Origin: Legionella genomosp. 1
Lineage (GTDB): Bacteria > Pseudomonadota > Gammaproteobacteria > Legionellales > Legionellaceae
Length of the DNA stretch: 60,530 nt
NCBI GenBank assembly: GCA_945878975.1
Contig: CAMCUM010000010.1
Coordinates: 1-60,530, forward strand
Reading direction: 5' to 3'
The translations under genes and the position numbers were made by a program. The notes below the pieces were generated by a model, which had not been told where the DNA came from, ran no database searches, and was given only the letters and a program-made list of their open reading frames with translations. This document shows, piece by piece, positions 1 through 8,714 of the stretch (position 1 is the stretch's first letter; the number at the start of each line of letters is the position of its first letter).

Positions 1-1
1 A

Positions 2-118
2 GATATTTTGAATTATATTACGATGTTTTATAACAGCTATCGACTGCATTCATTTCTTGGATATAAAAATCCGAATCAATTTGAAACGCAAATGCTGGAG
101 TTAAAAAAAGTGGCTTAA
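2..118 (+). mobile_element. IS3-family transposase OrfB, C-terminal end (cut by window edge)
   Basis: An open frame runs from the window edge to a TAA at 116-118. Its product ends in a tail with FYNSYRLHSFLGY followed by NPNQFE, which is the standard C-terminal end of the IS3-family integrase domain (pattern FYN-x-x-R-x-H-x-x-L-G-Y-x-x-P). Only the last 38 residues are inside the window, so it is not known whether the element is complete. It converges on the serine hydrolase gene that ends at 147. Confidence 0.8.
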
Positions 119-146
119 CTGGGTTGTAACAAATTGCTTGACCACG

Positions 147-1649
147 TCAGCCAGCATTGGTGGGATGATCATAGTCTCCTAACAAAGGCGTTATGAGGTT
201 TATAGCAGGGTTTTGCACTTCAATCGGATAATCAGAGTATTCTTTTGGCCAGTCATAGGCTACTGCGATACTACGGTTGATTTCTTGAAATAGTAGATCC
301 CCGTTATCTGAATTTGTCATGACAATCGCGCCTTTCTGCATACCATTGCTGAAACCGACACAAGAGGCGCTAAAGCCAGCTGTGCCGGCAGTGTGCGAAA
401 ACTCATGGGAATTTGGATTTATAAATGGCCCAAGTCCACATGGAGTGTTCGGTTGCTGGGTAAGCATTGACGCTGTTGTTGTTTCATTTAAGATAATATT
501 GTTTTGGATGCCAATGACAAATTTTGCCAAGTCAGTAGGTGTAGTCCAAAGCCCAGCGGCAGCTGATTCTGGGTAAAGATTAAAACCACCTGCCACAGTA
601 CTGCCGTCTTTGACATGGCCTTTTGCTATGACAGACTCTGGTGTGCTTGGGTCTTGAAATGCGAAGGTACTTGATGTCATCGAAAGAGGATCGAAAACCA
701 TTTCTTTCGCAATGTCAGCAAAAGATTTGCCTTCTCCCACGGTTTCCACAATAAGTTGTTGTATCACTTGTGTACCGCCACCAGAATATCGAAATGCACT
801 GCCCGGTGTCTGAATGGGTTCAACTTTTGGAGTAAAAGCAACGCCTGATGGTGATGGTTCACAGTCTTCTCCATTTATAAGTAGATAGATCTGCTCGTCT
901 GTTATAGTAATTTTTTTAGAGGGAGATGTGATGCTTGTTTCTGTCTCAGCAGACAATTGGTAAAACTGCTGAAGAGTAGATTGGAATTTTTCAGTATTTA
1001 TAAGTGGTTTTTCCTGCAATTGGCCGTCCAGGTCAATATAAAATAATTTCGAATTATCTTCCGTGAAAATGTAACTGTGTTCTAGATGTAAGAGATCGAT
1101 TTCTTCAGCTGATGGGAGAGTTGGGACACTCATTAGATAGTAACCGCCTTGTAACACAGCAGTATTATATGGAAGTTCTTCTGGGGGCAGTGAGGATGTG
1201 TATCCTGGAAAGCCGCTCATGCTTAAACCGGCCGTGTGGCTGAGTAGATGTCGCAAAGTTATTTTTTCATGCGAGGTATGCTCATTTTCAGGTATGTGAT
1301 AATCCTTTAATTGCGCATTGGCAGGCTCATCAAGTGATAATCTCCCATCTTCAACTAGTTTTAAAGCAATAACCGCAGTGATCATTTTACTAATAGAGCC
1401 GGCTTGAAATAATGTTTCTGGGGAGGATGGCTCCCCAGCCGCGCCTGTTGAATGATAAGATCGCGCTGTAATAGAGTTGCCGTCTATGATGGCGATACTG
1501 ACATCTGGTACATGGTAATGTTGTAATCTATCGGGTAAAGCCATGCTGGGTTGAGCTGCGTCGTCCAAGCTTGCTCTTAATCCATTTTCGACTGCAGATA
1601 GTTTCTCATCTTCGGACGAGATTCGGATTTCGGGCATTTGGTAGGTCAT
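147..1649 (-). CDS. Serine hydrolase, class C beta-lactamase / esterase family, with large insertion
   Basis: 500-aa protein of the beta-lactamase-related serine hydrolase family. The catalytic Ser-x-x-Lys motif is SISK (Ser85, Lys88), the Tyr motif is YSG at about 288-290, and the third motif (KTG in true beta-lactamases) is HTAG at about 419-422. The HTAG form is usual in esterase or D-aminopeptidase-like members rather than antibiotic-hydrolysing enzymes. About 110 residues (roughly 155-275) sit between the SxxK and Tyr motifs where the family normally has a shorter link. No signal peptide is visible, so a cytosolic location is inferred, or else delivery by a specialised secretion system. 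The substrate cannot be told. The ATG start at 1649 is divergent from the gene at 1851. Confidence 0.8.
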   Translation of the reverse strand: MTYQMPEIRISSEDEKLSAVENGLRASLDDAAQPSMALPDRLQHYHVPDVSIAIIDGNSITARSYHSTGAAGEPSSPETLFQAGSISKMITAVIALKLVEDGRLSLDEPANAQLKDYHIPENEHTSHEKITLRHLLSHTAGLSMSGFPGYTSSLPPEELPYNTAVLQGGYYLMSVPTLPSAEEIDLLHLEHSYIFTEDNSKLFYIDLDGQLQEKPLINTEKFQSTLQQFYQLSAETETSITSPSKKITITDEQIYLLINGEDCEPSPSGVAFTPKVEPIQTPGSAFRYSGGGTQVIQQLIVETVGEGKSFADIAKEMVFDPLSMTSSTFAFQDPSTPESVIAKGHVKDGSTVAGGFNLYPESAAAGLWTTPTDLAKFVIGIQNNIILNETTTASMLTQQPNTPCGLGPFINPNSHEFSHTAGTAGFSASCVGFSNGMQKGAIVMTNSDNGDLLFQEINRSIAVAYDWPKEYSDYPIEVQNPAINLITPLLGDYDHPTNAG

Positions 1650-1850
1650 AGATATCTAATTTCAGGTTGAATGCTTTATGTTCATTTTTGATAGATTAAA
1701 TAAATTATAGATGATTTTATGCTATAAATACTACCATTTACTCCATTTTTAACGAGATTTTTTGATGAGGTTTACTGGTATGTAGCTGTGAAAAAAGCCA
1801 TTTTTTTTGATGTATAATTAAATTACTGTCGGAATTTGCTAGGATAGACG

Positions 1851-2387
1851 ATGACAAACGAAGAGCTTTTGAAATTATATATGGCTGATCAAGCAGAAAG
1901 GCGTCGGTTGCTTCAGACAAAAGACAAGCGTGAAGTGGCAAGTATGAAAGAGATCATTTTAATCAATGATGCCAAACGGAGAGAGTTGGCTGCTGATCTT
2001 ATGCCGGAAGCAACAAGTTATACCAAGTCTGATGTTCTTGATTATTTTCATGCCGCTGTCATTTTTAGTCGAGGCAATAGCAAAAGTGATCGCGAGAGGG
2101 CGCATGGGTATGCTAAAAAAGCTTATGCTATAACGCGCTTCCAGCATTCTGATTTTTCTGAGGAAGTACAAAATTTACATGCGCACACTGAAAGTAAACT
2201 CCACAACAAAGACCATGACGCTTCTACTGAAGAAAAGAATCACGCTTCATTTTCTCTAAAACCAAAAGGGCCACAGGAAAAAAACAAAGAAGCTGAAGAA
2301 AAAGATCGGGAAGAGAAGTTAAAATTGAGATCTCGATGTTTTGTTTGTGGGAAACAGCATATGGGTCCCTGTCCTCCAACAAAATAG
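1851..2387 (+). CDS. Hypothetical charged protein with C-terminal Cys-rich knuckle
   Basis: 178-aa protein that I do not recognise. The ATG at 1851 follows an AGGA Shine-Dalgarno-like element. The first part (about 1-105) is predicted helical and rich in Lys, Arg and Glu. A low-complexity Lys/Glu segment follows (about 115-160). The tail carries CFVCGKQHMGPCPP, a C-x2-C-x4-H-x3-C arrangement like a zinc knuckle, which suggests metal or nucleic-acid binding (inference). No membrane segment or signal peptide is visible. It stands alone between a divergent hydrolase gene and a tRNA gene on the opposite strand, so the context says nothing about its role. Confidence 0.6.
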   Translation: MTNEELLKLYMADQAERRRLLQTKDKREVASMKEIILINDAKRRELAADLMPEATSYTKSDVLDYFHAAVIFSRGNSKSDRERAHGYAKKAYAITRFQHSDFSEEVQNLHAHTESKLHNKDHDASTEEKNHASFSLKPKGPQEKNKEAEEKDREEKLKLRSRCFVCGKQHMGPCPPTK

Positions 2388-2589
2388 CTTCTTGATAAAC
2401 TAGTATAGAAAATCCGAAACAATTGGGTCATTTCACAATAACATTGTCGAGATTGATGTGTTATACCGGCTGATTTATTATGGTGGTTAATAGATGGCTT
2501 TATGTCGTTTGTGCCCCACAAAATCCCCACAATGGATTTTTGGGTTTTGAGACAATCAATTGTAACTTATTGATTTTAAGGGTTTTAAT

Positions 2590-2666
<77 letters not shown>

Positions 2667-2673
2667 GACACGT

Positions 2674-2691
2674 AGGGCGTTGATACGCCCT
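2674..2691. terminator. Short hairpin between rpoD and the tRNA
   Basis: AGGGCGT and ACGCCCT form a 7-bp perfect stem with a 4-nt TGAT loop between the rpoD stop codon and the tRNA 5' end. Read on the rpoD strand it has no T-run, so it may be a weak terminator or an RNA-processing or stability hairpin rather than a strong intrinsic terminator. Confidence 0.4.
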
Positions 2692-2711
2692 GGGGTTTTA
2701 CTCTTTTGATA

Positions 2712-4595
2712 CTACTTCTCATCCCCTTCTAAGAAGCTTCGCAGCTTGTCGGAACGAGAAGGGTGGCGTAGCTTGCGCAGCGCCTTGGCTTCGATTTGAC
2801 GAATTCGCTCGCGGGTAACGTCAAATTGCTTGCCGACTTCTTCTAGCGTGTGATCCGTATTCATTTCAATACCAAAGCGCATACGTAACACTTTCGCTTC
2901 GCGTGGGGTCAGCGTTGCTAGAATTTCTAAGGTTGCTTCGCGTAATCCTTCAGCGGTAGCCGCTTCAATAGGCGATTCAACATTATCGTCTTGTATGAAG
3001 TCTCCCAGGTGCGATTCTTCATCGTCACCAACGGGTGTGTTCATAGAAATAGGCTCTTTAGCGATTTTTAAGACCTTACGGATCTTATCTTCACTCAACT
3101 CCATTTTCTCAGCCAACTCTTCAGGAGTGGCTTCATGGCCTGTTTCCTGTAGGATCTGACGTGAGATACGGTTTAATTTGTTAATGGTTTCGATCATATG
3201 CACTGGAATGCGGATCGTCCGTGCTTGATCGGCGATAGAACGTGTGATCGCTTGTCGAATCCACCATGTGGCGTAAGTAGAAAATTTGTAACCTCGTCGG
3301 TATTCAAATTTATCCACAGCCTTCATCAATCCGATGTTGCCTTCTTGGATGAGATCTAAGAATTGCAAGCCTCGGTTGGTATATTTTTTAGCAATCGATA
3401 TGACCAAACGTAAATTCGCTTCGACCATTTCTTTTTTCGCACGTCGTGCTTTGGCTTCTCCAATCGACATTTCACGATTGATATCTTTGATTTCACTAAC
3501 AGTCAAACCATATTCGTTCTCGAAATGTGCTAGTTTCTTTTGTAATTGTCTTATTTCTGGCAAAAGCTCATTAATACGATTCACATCGACTTTTTTGCCG
3601 TGCTGCTTGATTAATGTATCGACCCATTCCAAATCTGTTTCATTACCAGGGAATGTTTCAATAAACAATTTACGTGGTATTTTGGCTTTTTCAATGCAAA
3701 CACGCATGATATTGCGCTCAAATTCACGGACATGGTTACGCAACTGCCGAAAATGACGCGTTAGGCGGTCCACTTGTCGAGACGTCAATTTGAGTTTGAG
3801 GAACGCGGTTGACATGATAGTTAACAATTCTTCGGTACTTGCCGCAGTGCGACCATGCGCTTGCATACTGTTGAGCGCTTTTGTAAAGGCACTACGCAGT
3901 TCGTCAAAATAAATTTTAGCTTGTTCAGGATTTGGTCCGACATCAACTTCTATGCCGTCGCTGTCACCACCGTCGCTTTCTTCTTCATCCACATCCAATA
4001 AATCAAGCTCAGGAGCGACGTCTTGTTGCGCTTCATCCAACATAGAACCAATACTAGAAGGGGGCGCGCTTTCATCATCAGAGAAACCACTGATGAGCTC
4101 ATTGAGGCGCATCTCTTCATTTAATACTGAATCATAACCGTCAAGGACTAATTTGACTGTCTCTGGATAATGAGCGAGCGAATGTAGAACTTGATAAATA
4201 CCTTCTTCGATTCGCTTGGCGATGCGAATTTCCCCTTCGCGGGTCAGTAATTCTACAGTACCCATTTCACGCATATAAGCACGAACAGGATCGGTAACAC
4301 GACCGGTTTCTTTATCAATGGAGGCGAGCACCGCAGCAGCTTCGTCGGGGTCTTCAGGCGCTTCTTCGGTGTTACTAAATAAAGCAGCCAGTTCATCCTC
4401 AGCTGGAGGTTGTTCAAAGACTTTGATATTCATATTTTCTAAAATATGAATAATGACTTCAAAATGCTCAGTATCGACTAAATTAGGCAATAAATCGTTA
4501 AGCTGCGCGTGTGTCAGGTAGTTTTGTTCTTTCGCAAGACGAATAACATGCGTGATTTGCGATTGCTGCTGTTCTTGTTCGCTTGGAATGCTCAT
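2712..4595 (-). CDS. rpoD: RNA polymerase primary sigma factor RpoD (sigma-70)
   Basis: Housekeeping sigma factor that directs core RNA polymerase to most promoters. The ATG at 4595 gives a 627-aa protein beginning MSIPSEQ. The frame is open to a TTG at 4625, but the ATG start agrees with family N-termini. Region 1.1 is at the N-terminus, followed by an acidic non-conserved insertion (about 180-225), the region 2 block with [10 protein letters not shown], region 3, and the region 4 helix-turn-helix with [20 protein letters not shown]. Length is close to the usual 610-625 aa. It is the last gene of the rpsU-yqeY-dnaG-rpoD operon, so it probably shares the rpsU promoter, and internal promoters are common in this operon. 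The 109 nt upstream hold no obvious terminator. Confidence 0.97.
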   Translation of the reverse strand: MSIPSEQEQQQSQITHVIRLAKEQNYLTHAQLNDLLPNLVDTEHFEVIIHILENMNIKVFEQPPAEDELAALFSNTEEAPEDPDEAAAVLASIDKETGRVTDPVRAYMREMGTVELLTREGEIRIAKRIEEGIYQVLHSLAHYPETVKLVLDGYDSVLNEEMRLNELISGFSDDESAPPSSIGSMLDEAQQDVAPELDLLDVDEEESDGGDSDGIEVDVGPNPEQAKIYFDELRSAFTKALNSMQAHGRTAASTEELLTIMSTAFLKLKLTSRQVDRLTRHFRQLRNHVREFERNIMRVCIEKAKIPRKLFIETFPGNETDLEWVDTLIKQHGKKVDVNRINELLPEIRQLQKKLAHFENEYGLTVSEIKDINREMSIGEAKARRAKKEMVEANLRLVISIAKKYTNRGLQFLDLIQEGNIGLMKAVDKFEYRRGYKFSTYATWWIRQAITRSIADQARTIRIPVHMIETINKLNRISRQILQETGHEATPEELAEKMELSEDKIRKVLKIAKEPISMNTPVGDDEESHLGDFIQDDNVESPIEAATAEGLREATLEILATLTPREAKVLRMRFGIEMNTDHTLEEVGKQFDVTRERIRQIEAKALRKLRHPSRSDKLRSFLEGDEK

Positions 4596-4704
4596 AGATG
4601 ATACACAGATCTTAACGGATCCCAATTATAAACGGATGCATAAGAACATGCTAGCATATTGTTATATTTATTCTTTGGCATGGCATTAAAATTGTGCATT
4701 TTCC

Positions 4705-6438
4705 TCAATTGTGGCGCTCTCGTAACATGGTTTGTAAATTTTGTCGCTCTGCAGCACTGAGTTCTTGTTGTTTGGATTTTTCTATTAATTGACGAATAAG
4801 CAATTCACTGTTCTTTTTAGCCAGAAAGCGGAGCATTTCCAGTAATTCGCTGGCTTGAGCGGGTTCGGGTACTTGATGCTCCCATGCCGCAAATTGCGTC
4901 AATAAATCAAACCACTGTGAGTCGCGAAAATGCTCGAGCAACGTGGCAGTGTTTAAATTGGGATGTTCTGTCATATGTTGGATGACTATCGTCAGTAGGA
5001 TTTGTTCTGCTTCTGTTTGTGGCATGTGCTCAAGTGTGGGCAATGTTGCTGTGTATAATAAATCAGGATTTTGTACGATGAGCGCCAAAGCAATGCGTAA
5101 AGGACTGCGTTGCCAATGAGCGGTGGTATGTTCAGGCGTTTGCACTTGGGTTGGGCTTTCTTCTTGGAGTAATTGCTCTATTCTATGTTGGTCGATATGG
5201 GTTAGTCGTGCTAATTCAGACATTAACAATGTTTTGTAAGGGCAATCAGGGATTTTGCTTAAATAGGGTTTGGCGGTGTGAATTAGCCGATTTTTTCCAG
5301 TGAGATCTTTATTATCAATGTCTTTTAATAAAGTTGTAAAAAAGTATTGATGCAAAGGAATCGCTTGCTGTAACAGGGCTTCAAAAGCAGTTTGACCTTC
5401 GGCACGAATGAAACTGTCTGGATCATGGCCGTCGGGTAAAAAAACAAAATAGGCTTGTAATCCGGAGTCTAAATAAACCAGACTTGTTTCTAAGGCACGC
5501 CAGGCCGCTTGCCGACCTGCCCGATCTCCATCAAAACAAAAGCGCAAATCTTGCGTATACTTACCAAGCAATTGAATATGATGCGCCGTAGTCGCTGTGC
5601 CTAGAGTAGCAACGGCATAATCGATGCCAAATTGTGCCAAGGCAATGACGTCCATATAGCCTTCTACAATGATAATGGAGGATAACGTGGACTGAGATTG
5701 CAGAATTTGGTACAAGCCATATAATTCATGACTTTTTTGAAATAATACGGTTTCAGGCGAGTTCAAATATTTGGGTTGTTGGTCATTATCTAATGCTCGT
5801 CCACCAAAGCCAGTAATGCGCCCATGTCGATCGTGAATGGGAAACATGATGCGATGCCGGTATCGATCATAGGTTTTGCTATTCTCTTTTTCGATGAGCA
5901 TTCCGGTTGCCAACAATTCCGTGCGGTTTTTGGGCAAAAATTCCTCAAGTGTATGCCAACCTTGGGGTGCGTAGCCAATTTGATATTGCTGTGCGATTTT
6001 TCCGTTGATACCGCGTTGTTTCAAGTAGGTAATTGCGGGGTTGCCTTGCGGTGTACGTAATGTTTTCTGATAAAATTCAGCAAGTTTTTGTAAAATGCTG
6101 TGTAAGCTGAATGTTTGTTTGATATGTTCCGGTGCAGAGTCCCGTGGTATGACCATCCCAGCCTTGGCGGCTAGTGTTTCAATGGTTTGCGGAAAGGATT
6201 GATGCAAATAATTCATCACAAAACTGATAGCATTGCCACTCGCGCCACATCCAAAGCAATGATAAAACTGCTTTTTAGGGATGACATTGAAGGAAGGCGT
6301 TTTTTCTTGGTGAAAGGGGCAGCAGGCCAAATAGCTCAGACCACGCTTTTTTAATGGTACATAAGCATCGATGAGCTCAACCAAATCAATTTTGGTAAGT
6401 AATTCATCGATGAATGAGCGTGGTATCAGACCTTGCAT
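4705..6438 (-). CDS. dnaG: DNA primase DnaG
   Basis: Synthesises RNA primers at the replication fork and works with the DnaB helicase. It has an N-terminal CHC2 zinc-binding domain (Cys40, His43, Cys61, Cys64), a catalytic core with YQIGYAP, and a TOPRIM domain with IIIVEGYMDVIAL followed by the metal-binding DGDRAGRQAA. A C-terminal helical DnaB-interaction region follows. At 577 aa it has normal length. It sits between yqeY (about 97 nt upstream) and rpoD (about 109 nt downstream), as in other gammaproteobacteria. The ATG start at 6438 is preceded by a GGAGG-type ribosome binding site (TAGGAGGAGG on the coding strand is approximate by eye). Confidence 0.97.
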   Translation of the reverse strand: MQGLIPRSFIDELLTKIDLVELIDAYVPLKKRGLSYLACCPFHQEKTPSFNVIPKKQFYHCFGCGASGNAISFVMNYLHQSFPQTIETLAAKAGMVIPRDSAPEHIKQTFSLHSILQKLAEFYQKTLRTPQGNPAITYLKQRGINGKIAQQYQIGYAPQGWHTLEEFLPKNRTELLATGMLIEKENSKTYDRYRHRIMFPIHDRHGRITGFGGRALDNDQQPKYLNSPETVLFQKSHELYGLYQILQSQSTLSSIIIVEGYMDVIALAQFGIDYAVATLGTATTAHHIQLLGKYTQDLRFCFDGDRAGRQAAWRALETSLVYLDSGLQAYFVFLPDGHDPDSFIRAEGQTAFEALLQQAIPLHQYFFTTLLKDIDNKDLTGKNRLIHTAKPYLSKIPDCPYKTLLMSELARLTHIDQHRIEQLLQEESPTQVQTPEHTTAHWQRSPLRIALALIVQNPDLLYTATLPTLEHMPQTEAEQILLTIVIQHMTEHPNLNTATLLEHFRDSQWFDLLTQFAAWEHQVPEPAQASELLEMLRFLAKKNSELLIRQLIEKSKQQELSAAERQNLQTMLRERHN

Positions 6439-6535
6439 AAATATCGTTATAGGAGGAGGTATCGGTCATTTTAGCAAAATTTAAGGAAAATCACGAGGGC
6501 GCTAAAGCAGGTCGTTGATTGGTGAGGCGCGCTGC

Positions 6536-6976
6536 TTAGAACCGTTCTTTGATTAAGCCGCTGACGAGCGTCATATCAGCGCGACCTTGAACGCGAGGTT
6601 TAAGATACGCCATGACTTTACCCATGTCAGATAATTTCTCTGCCTGAGTGGTTTGAAAGGCTTCTTCAATCAAGTCTTTCAGTTCGGAATTGGTTAACGG
6701 GGTAGGTAAATAATCACGAATGATGGTTAATTCGTATTCTTCTTGCGTGACTAAATCGTCTCGACCTGCAGCTTGGAATTGGTGGATAGATTCTTTGCGT
6801 TGCTTGACCATTTTGTCGAGGATAACTAATAAGCGTTCATCCTCAACTGTAATGCGCTCGTCTACTTCGATTTGTTTGATAGCAGCAGTCACCAAACGGA
6901 GCGTGCCAATTTTTTGCTTATCTTGGGCACGCATCGCATCTTTCAGATCAGCATTAATACGTTCTTTGATGGTCAT
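6536..6976 (-). CDS. yqeY: GatB/YqeY domain protein
   Basis: 146-aa member of the GatB/Yqey family, related to the tRNA-binding tail domain of the amidotransferase subunit GatB. The start [20 protein letters not shown], the [16 protein letters not shown] stretch and the conserved [17 protein letters not shown] end are typical. Its exact function is unknown, although it is thought to act near aminoacyl-tRNA metabolism. It overlaps the rpsU stop codon by 4 nt (ATGA), which implies translational coupling. The rpsU-yqeY-dnaG-rpoD order is conserved in many proteobacteria. Confidence 0.92.
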   Translation of the reverse strand: MTIKERINADLKDAMRAQDKQKIGTLRLVTAAIKQIEVDERITVEDERLLVILDKMVKQRKESIHQFQAAGRDDLVTQEEYELTIIRDYLPTPLTNSELKDLIEEAFQTTQAEKLSDMGKVMAYLKPRVQGRADMTLVSGLIKERF

Positions 6977-7206
6977 TCACTGCGTCTTCTGCGACGGTCA
7001 GTCCGACCGGATATGACGTCACGAGAGATTTTTTTAAGATGTCGTTTAACAGCAGCTGCTTGCTTGCGTTTCCGTTCAGCAGTTGGTTTTTCATAAAATT
7101 CTCTACGACGCAATTCAGTCAAAAGACCAGCTTTTTCACACGAACGTTTAAAACGTCGTAGTGCGTATTCAGGGTTTTCGCCTTCTTTCACGCGAACTGT
7201 GGGCAT
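6973..7206 (-). CDS. rpsU: Small ribosomal subunit protein bS21
   Basis: 77-aa highly basic protein with the bS21 signature ([20 protein letters not shown], then [14 protein letters not shown]). bS21 binds the 30S platform near the anti-Shine-Dalgarno region and aids initiation. It is slightly longer than the usual 71 aa because of an Arg-rich tail ending [10 protein letters not shown]. It is the first gene of the operon with yqeY, dnaG and rpoD. The upstream 165 nt (7207-7371) should hold the operon promoter. There a 6-bp inverted repeat CTGACC-T-GGTCAG at 7274-7286 is a possible operator, but no canonical -35/-10 pair stands out. Confidence 0.95.
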   Translation of the reverse strand: MPTVRVKEGENPEYALRRFKRSCEKAGLLTELRRREFYEKPTAERKRKQAAAVKRHLKKISRDVISGRTDRRRRRSE

Positions 7207-7371
7207 TCAATTTTTCCTCATCATGCTACATACATACGCTTTGGGGTATAGTATGATATAAAAAAGATCATTACTGACCTGGTCAGGCTGAAGATTTTAG
7301 TGCCATCTTCATTCAACGTCAAGTCATTTGTAGTAATCTTCATATTATACTACAGTTTTCAATCGAGCGCA

Positions 7372-7540
7372 GTATATACTGTGCTTGGTCACAATCTGAA
7401 GTTTTTGTCTTGCTCTTTTTGTACCAGAGCAACGTTTGAAGCTTGATAATAGAATAGCTACTGCGCTTGGCTTCAAACGTTGTTCTGGAACAAAAACAAC
7501 GTCGTCGAAAAACTTCAGATTGTGACTGAGCGCAGTATAG
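7372..7540. repeat. Long imperfect inverted repeat (MITE-like) between rpsU and the PAS-receiver gene
   Basis: Two arms of about 70 nt (7372-7442 and 7470-7540) are near reverse complements. Both carry TCACAATCTGAAGTTTTT and CAACGTTTGAAGC in inverted orientation, around a core of about 27 nt. The motif GAGCGCAGTATA also occurs in direct orientation at both outer sides. The structure would form a very long hairpin and looks like a non-autonomous palindromic element. It takes up most of the 385-nt gap between the divergent genes rpsU and 7592, so it must affect at least the spacing of their promoters. Confidence 0.75.
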
Positions 7541-7591
7541 TGGGAGTTAGGATCGTGCTTTTTGTTTAAAGGGATTGAAGGAATCAGTATC

Positions 7592-8479
7592 ATGACGGAT
7601 GATAGCAGTAAAAAAAACAAACAGTTTGAACTCCAGGATGTACATCAGTATTATACTTCAATCCTAAATTGTATGCCTTACTGGGTATATTGGCTTGATA
7701 AAGATTGTATATTACAAGGTTGTAATACGAAGTTTAGCCAATTTTTGGGCTTGAAGTCCGTCAATGATTTTTCTGGCACACCTTATCAAAAATTAGCGCA
7801 GATTACGCAGTGGCCTTCTACTGTGGTCGATGCATTCCGCTTGGATGATATGTCTGTTATTTTTTCCGGACAAGCTGTGCATGACCGAGATTTACAGCCC
7901 ATCTTGTTTCCGGATGGCACGCTCCATCATTTCGTTTGTAATCGCGATCCTATTTTGGATAACGCTGGGCGTGTGGTCGGTGCGGTGGTGATTTTGATGG
8001 AGGTACCAGAGCGGCGTCAGGCACAACCTGAAAAACCTCAATTGGCTGAGCAAGCAGCAGGACCAAAGGAACGAGCGCCACGGGTGTTGATCGTAGAAGA
8101 TAATATTGTGGCGAAGCAAGTAGAGGAAGCCTTATTGCGTGCGTTGCACTGCGAGGTGGATTGTGCTGATAGCGGCCAGCAAGCCATGGCTCTGTTTCAA
8201 CCAGGTCACTATGATTTGGTTATCATGGATATTGGTTTAGAAGATACGTCTGGATATGTCCTATCTAAAAAATTTCGTCAATTAGAAAAAAATACTAACG
8301 CTCGTGTTCCGATTATTGCTCTGACTTCATTTGAGGCCGATCTGGTCAAATATGATTGCGATTACTACTTTATGGACGGTGTGATCAGCAAGCCTTTAAC
8401 TGCCGAGCAAGCCGAGCAGATTGTGCAGCATTATATCTATCATCAAGATACGGTCGTGAATGGTTTGAAATATGCATAG
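7592..8479 (+). CDS. PAS domain - response regulator receiver protein (no kinase or output domain)
   Basis: 295-aa two-domain signalling protein. A PAS-like sensor fold covers about residues 15-140 (WVYWLDKDCILQGCN, then FPDGTLHHFVCNRDP and a GRVVGAVVILME end). A Gln/Pro-rich linker follows, then a receiver domain from about 163 (RVLIVEDNIVAKQ). It has the acidic pair at 169-170, the phospho-acceptor Asp213 in VIMDIGL, and Lys267 in SKPL. There is no HisKA/HATPase module and no DNA-binding output domain. It may be an orphan receiver of a phosphorelay or a shortened hybrid kinase of the ArcB type (inference). I chose the ATG at 7592, preceded by GAAGGAA, over an upstream in-frame TTG. Confidence 0.8.
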   Translation: MTDDSSKKNKQFELQDVHQYYTSILNCMPYWVYWLDKDCILQGCNTKFSQFLGLKSVNDFSGTPYQKLAQITQWPSTVVDAFRLDDMSVIFSGQAVHDRDLQPILFPDGTLHHFVCNRDPILDNAGRVVGAVVILMEVPERRQAQPEKPQLAEQAAGPKERAPRVLIVEDNIVAKQVEEALLRALHCEVDCADSGQQAMALFQPGHYDLVIMDIGLEDTSGYVLSKKFRQLEKNTNARVPIIALTSFEADLVKYDCDYYFMDGVISKPLTAEQAEQIVQHYIYHQDTVVNGLKYA

Positions 8480-8714
8480 GGTCTGCTGACATTTTTTGGG
8501 GACTAGCTCAATGAATGGTAAACAGACCGTATTCTTGCATACAAAAATTTCTCTTGCATTTCCCCATAAAATTTTATTACACTTTCCCTGACGTTTTGTG
8601 GTCGTCCAGATCTGGATATACAAAGCGTGTGGCAAGAATGGAACTTGCCTTTTGTCTAACCGCGAGCCTTGATCTGCCATACTATGGTCGTGAGGGCCTA
8701 TGGAGTAACTCGAA

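Noticed and set aside
3334-3756. Plus-strand frames inside rpoD, dnaK, recG and other genes
   Set aside because: They lie in the antisense of well-supported genes, have no ribosome binding sites and no family features. They are shadows of the coding strand.
7207-7371. Exact promoter for rpsU
   Set aside because: AT-rich hexamers are present, but no -35/-10 pair with proper spacing stands out, so none is claimed.
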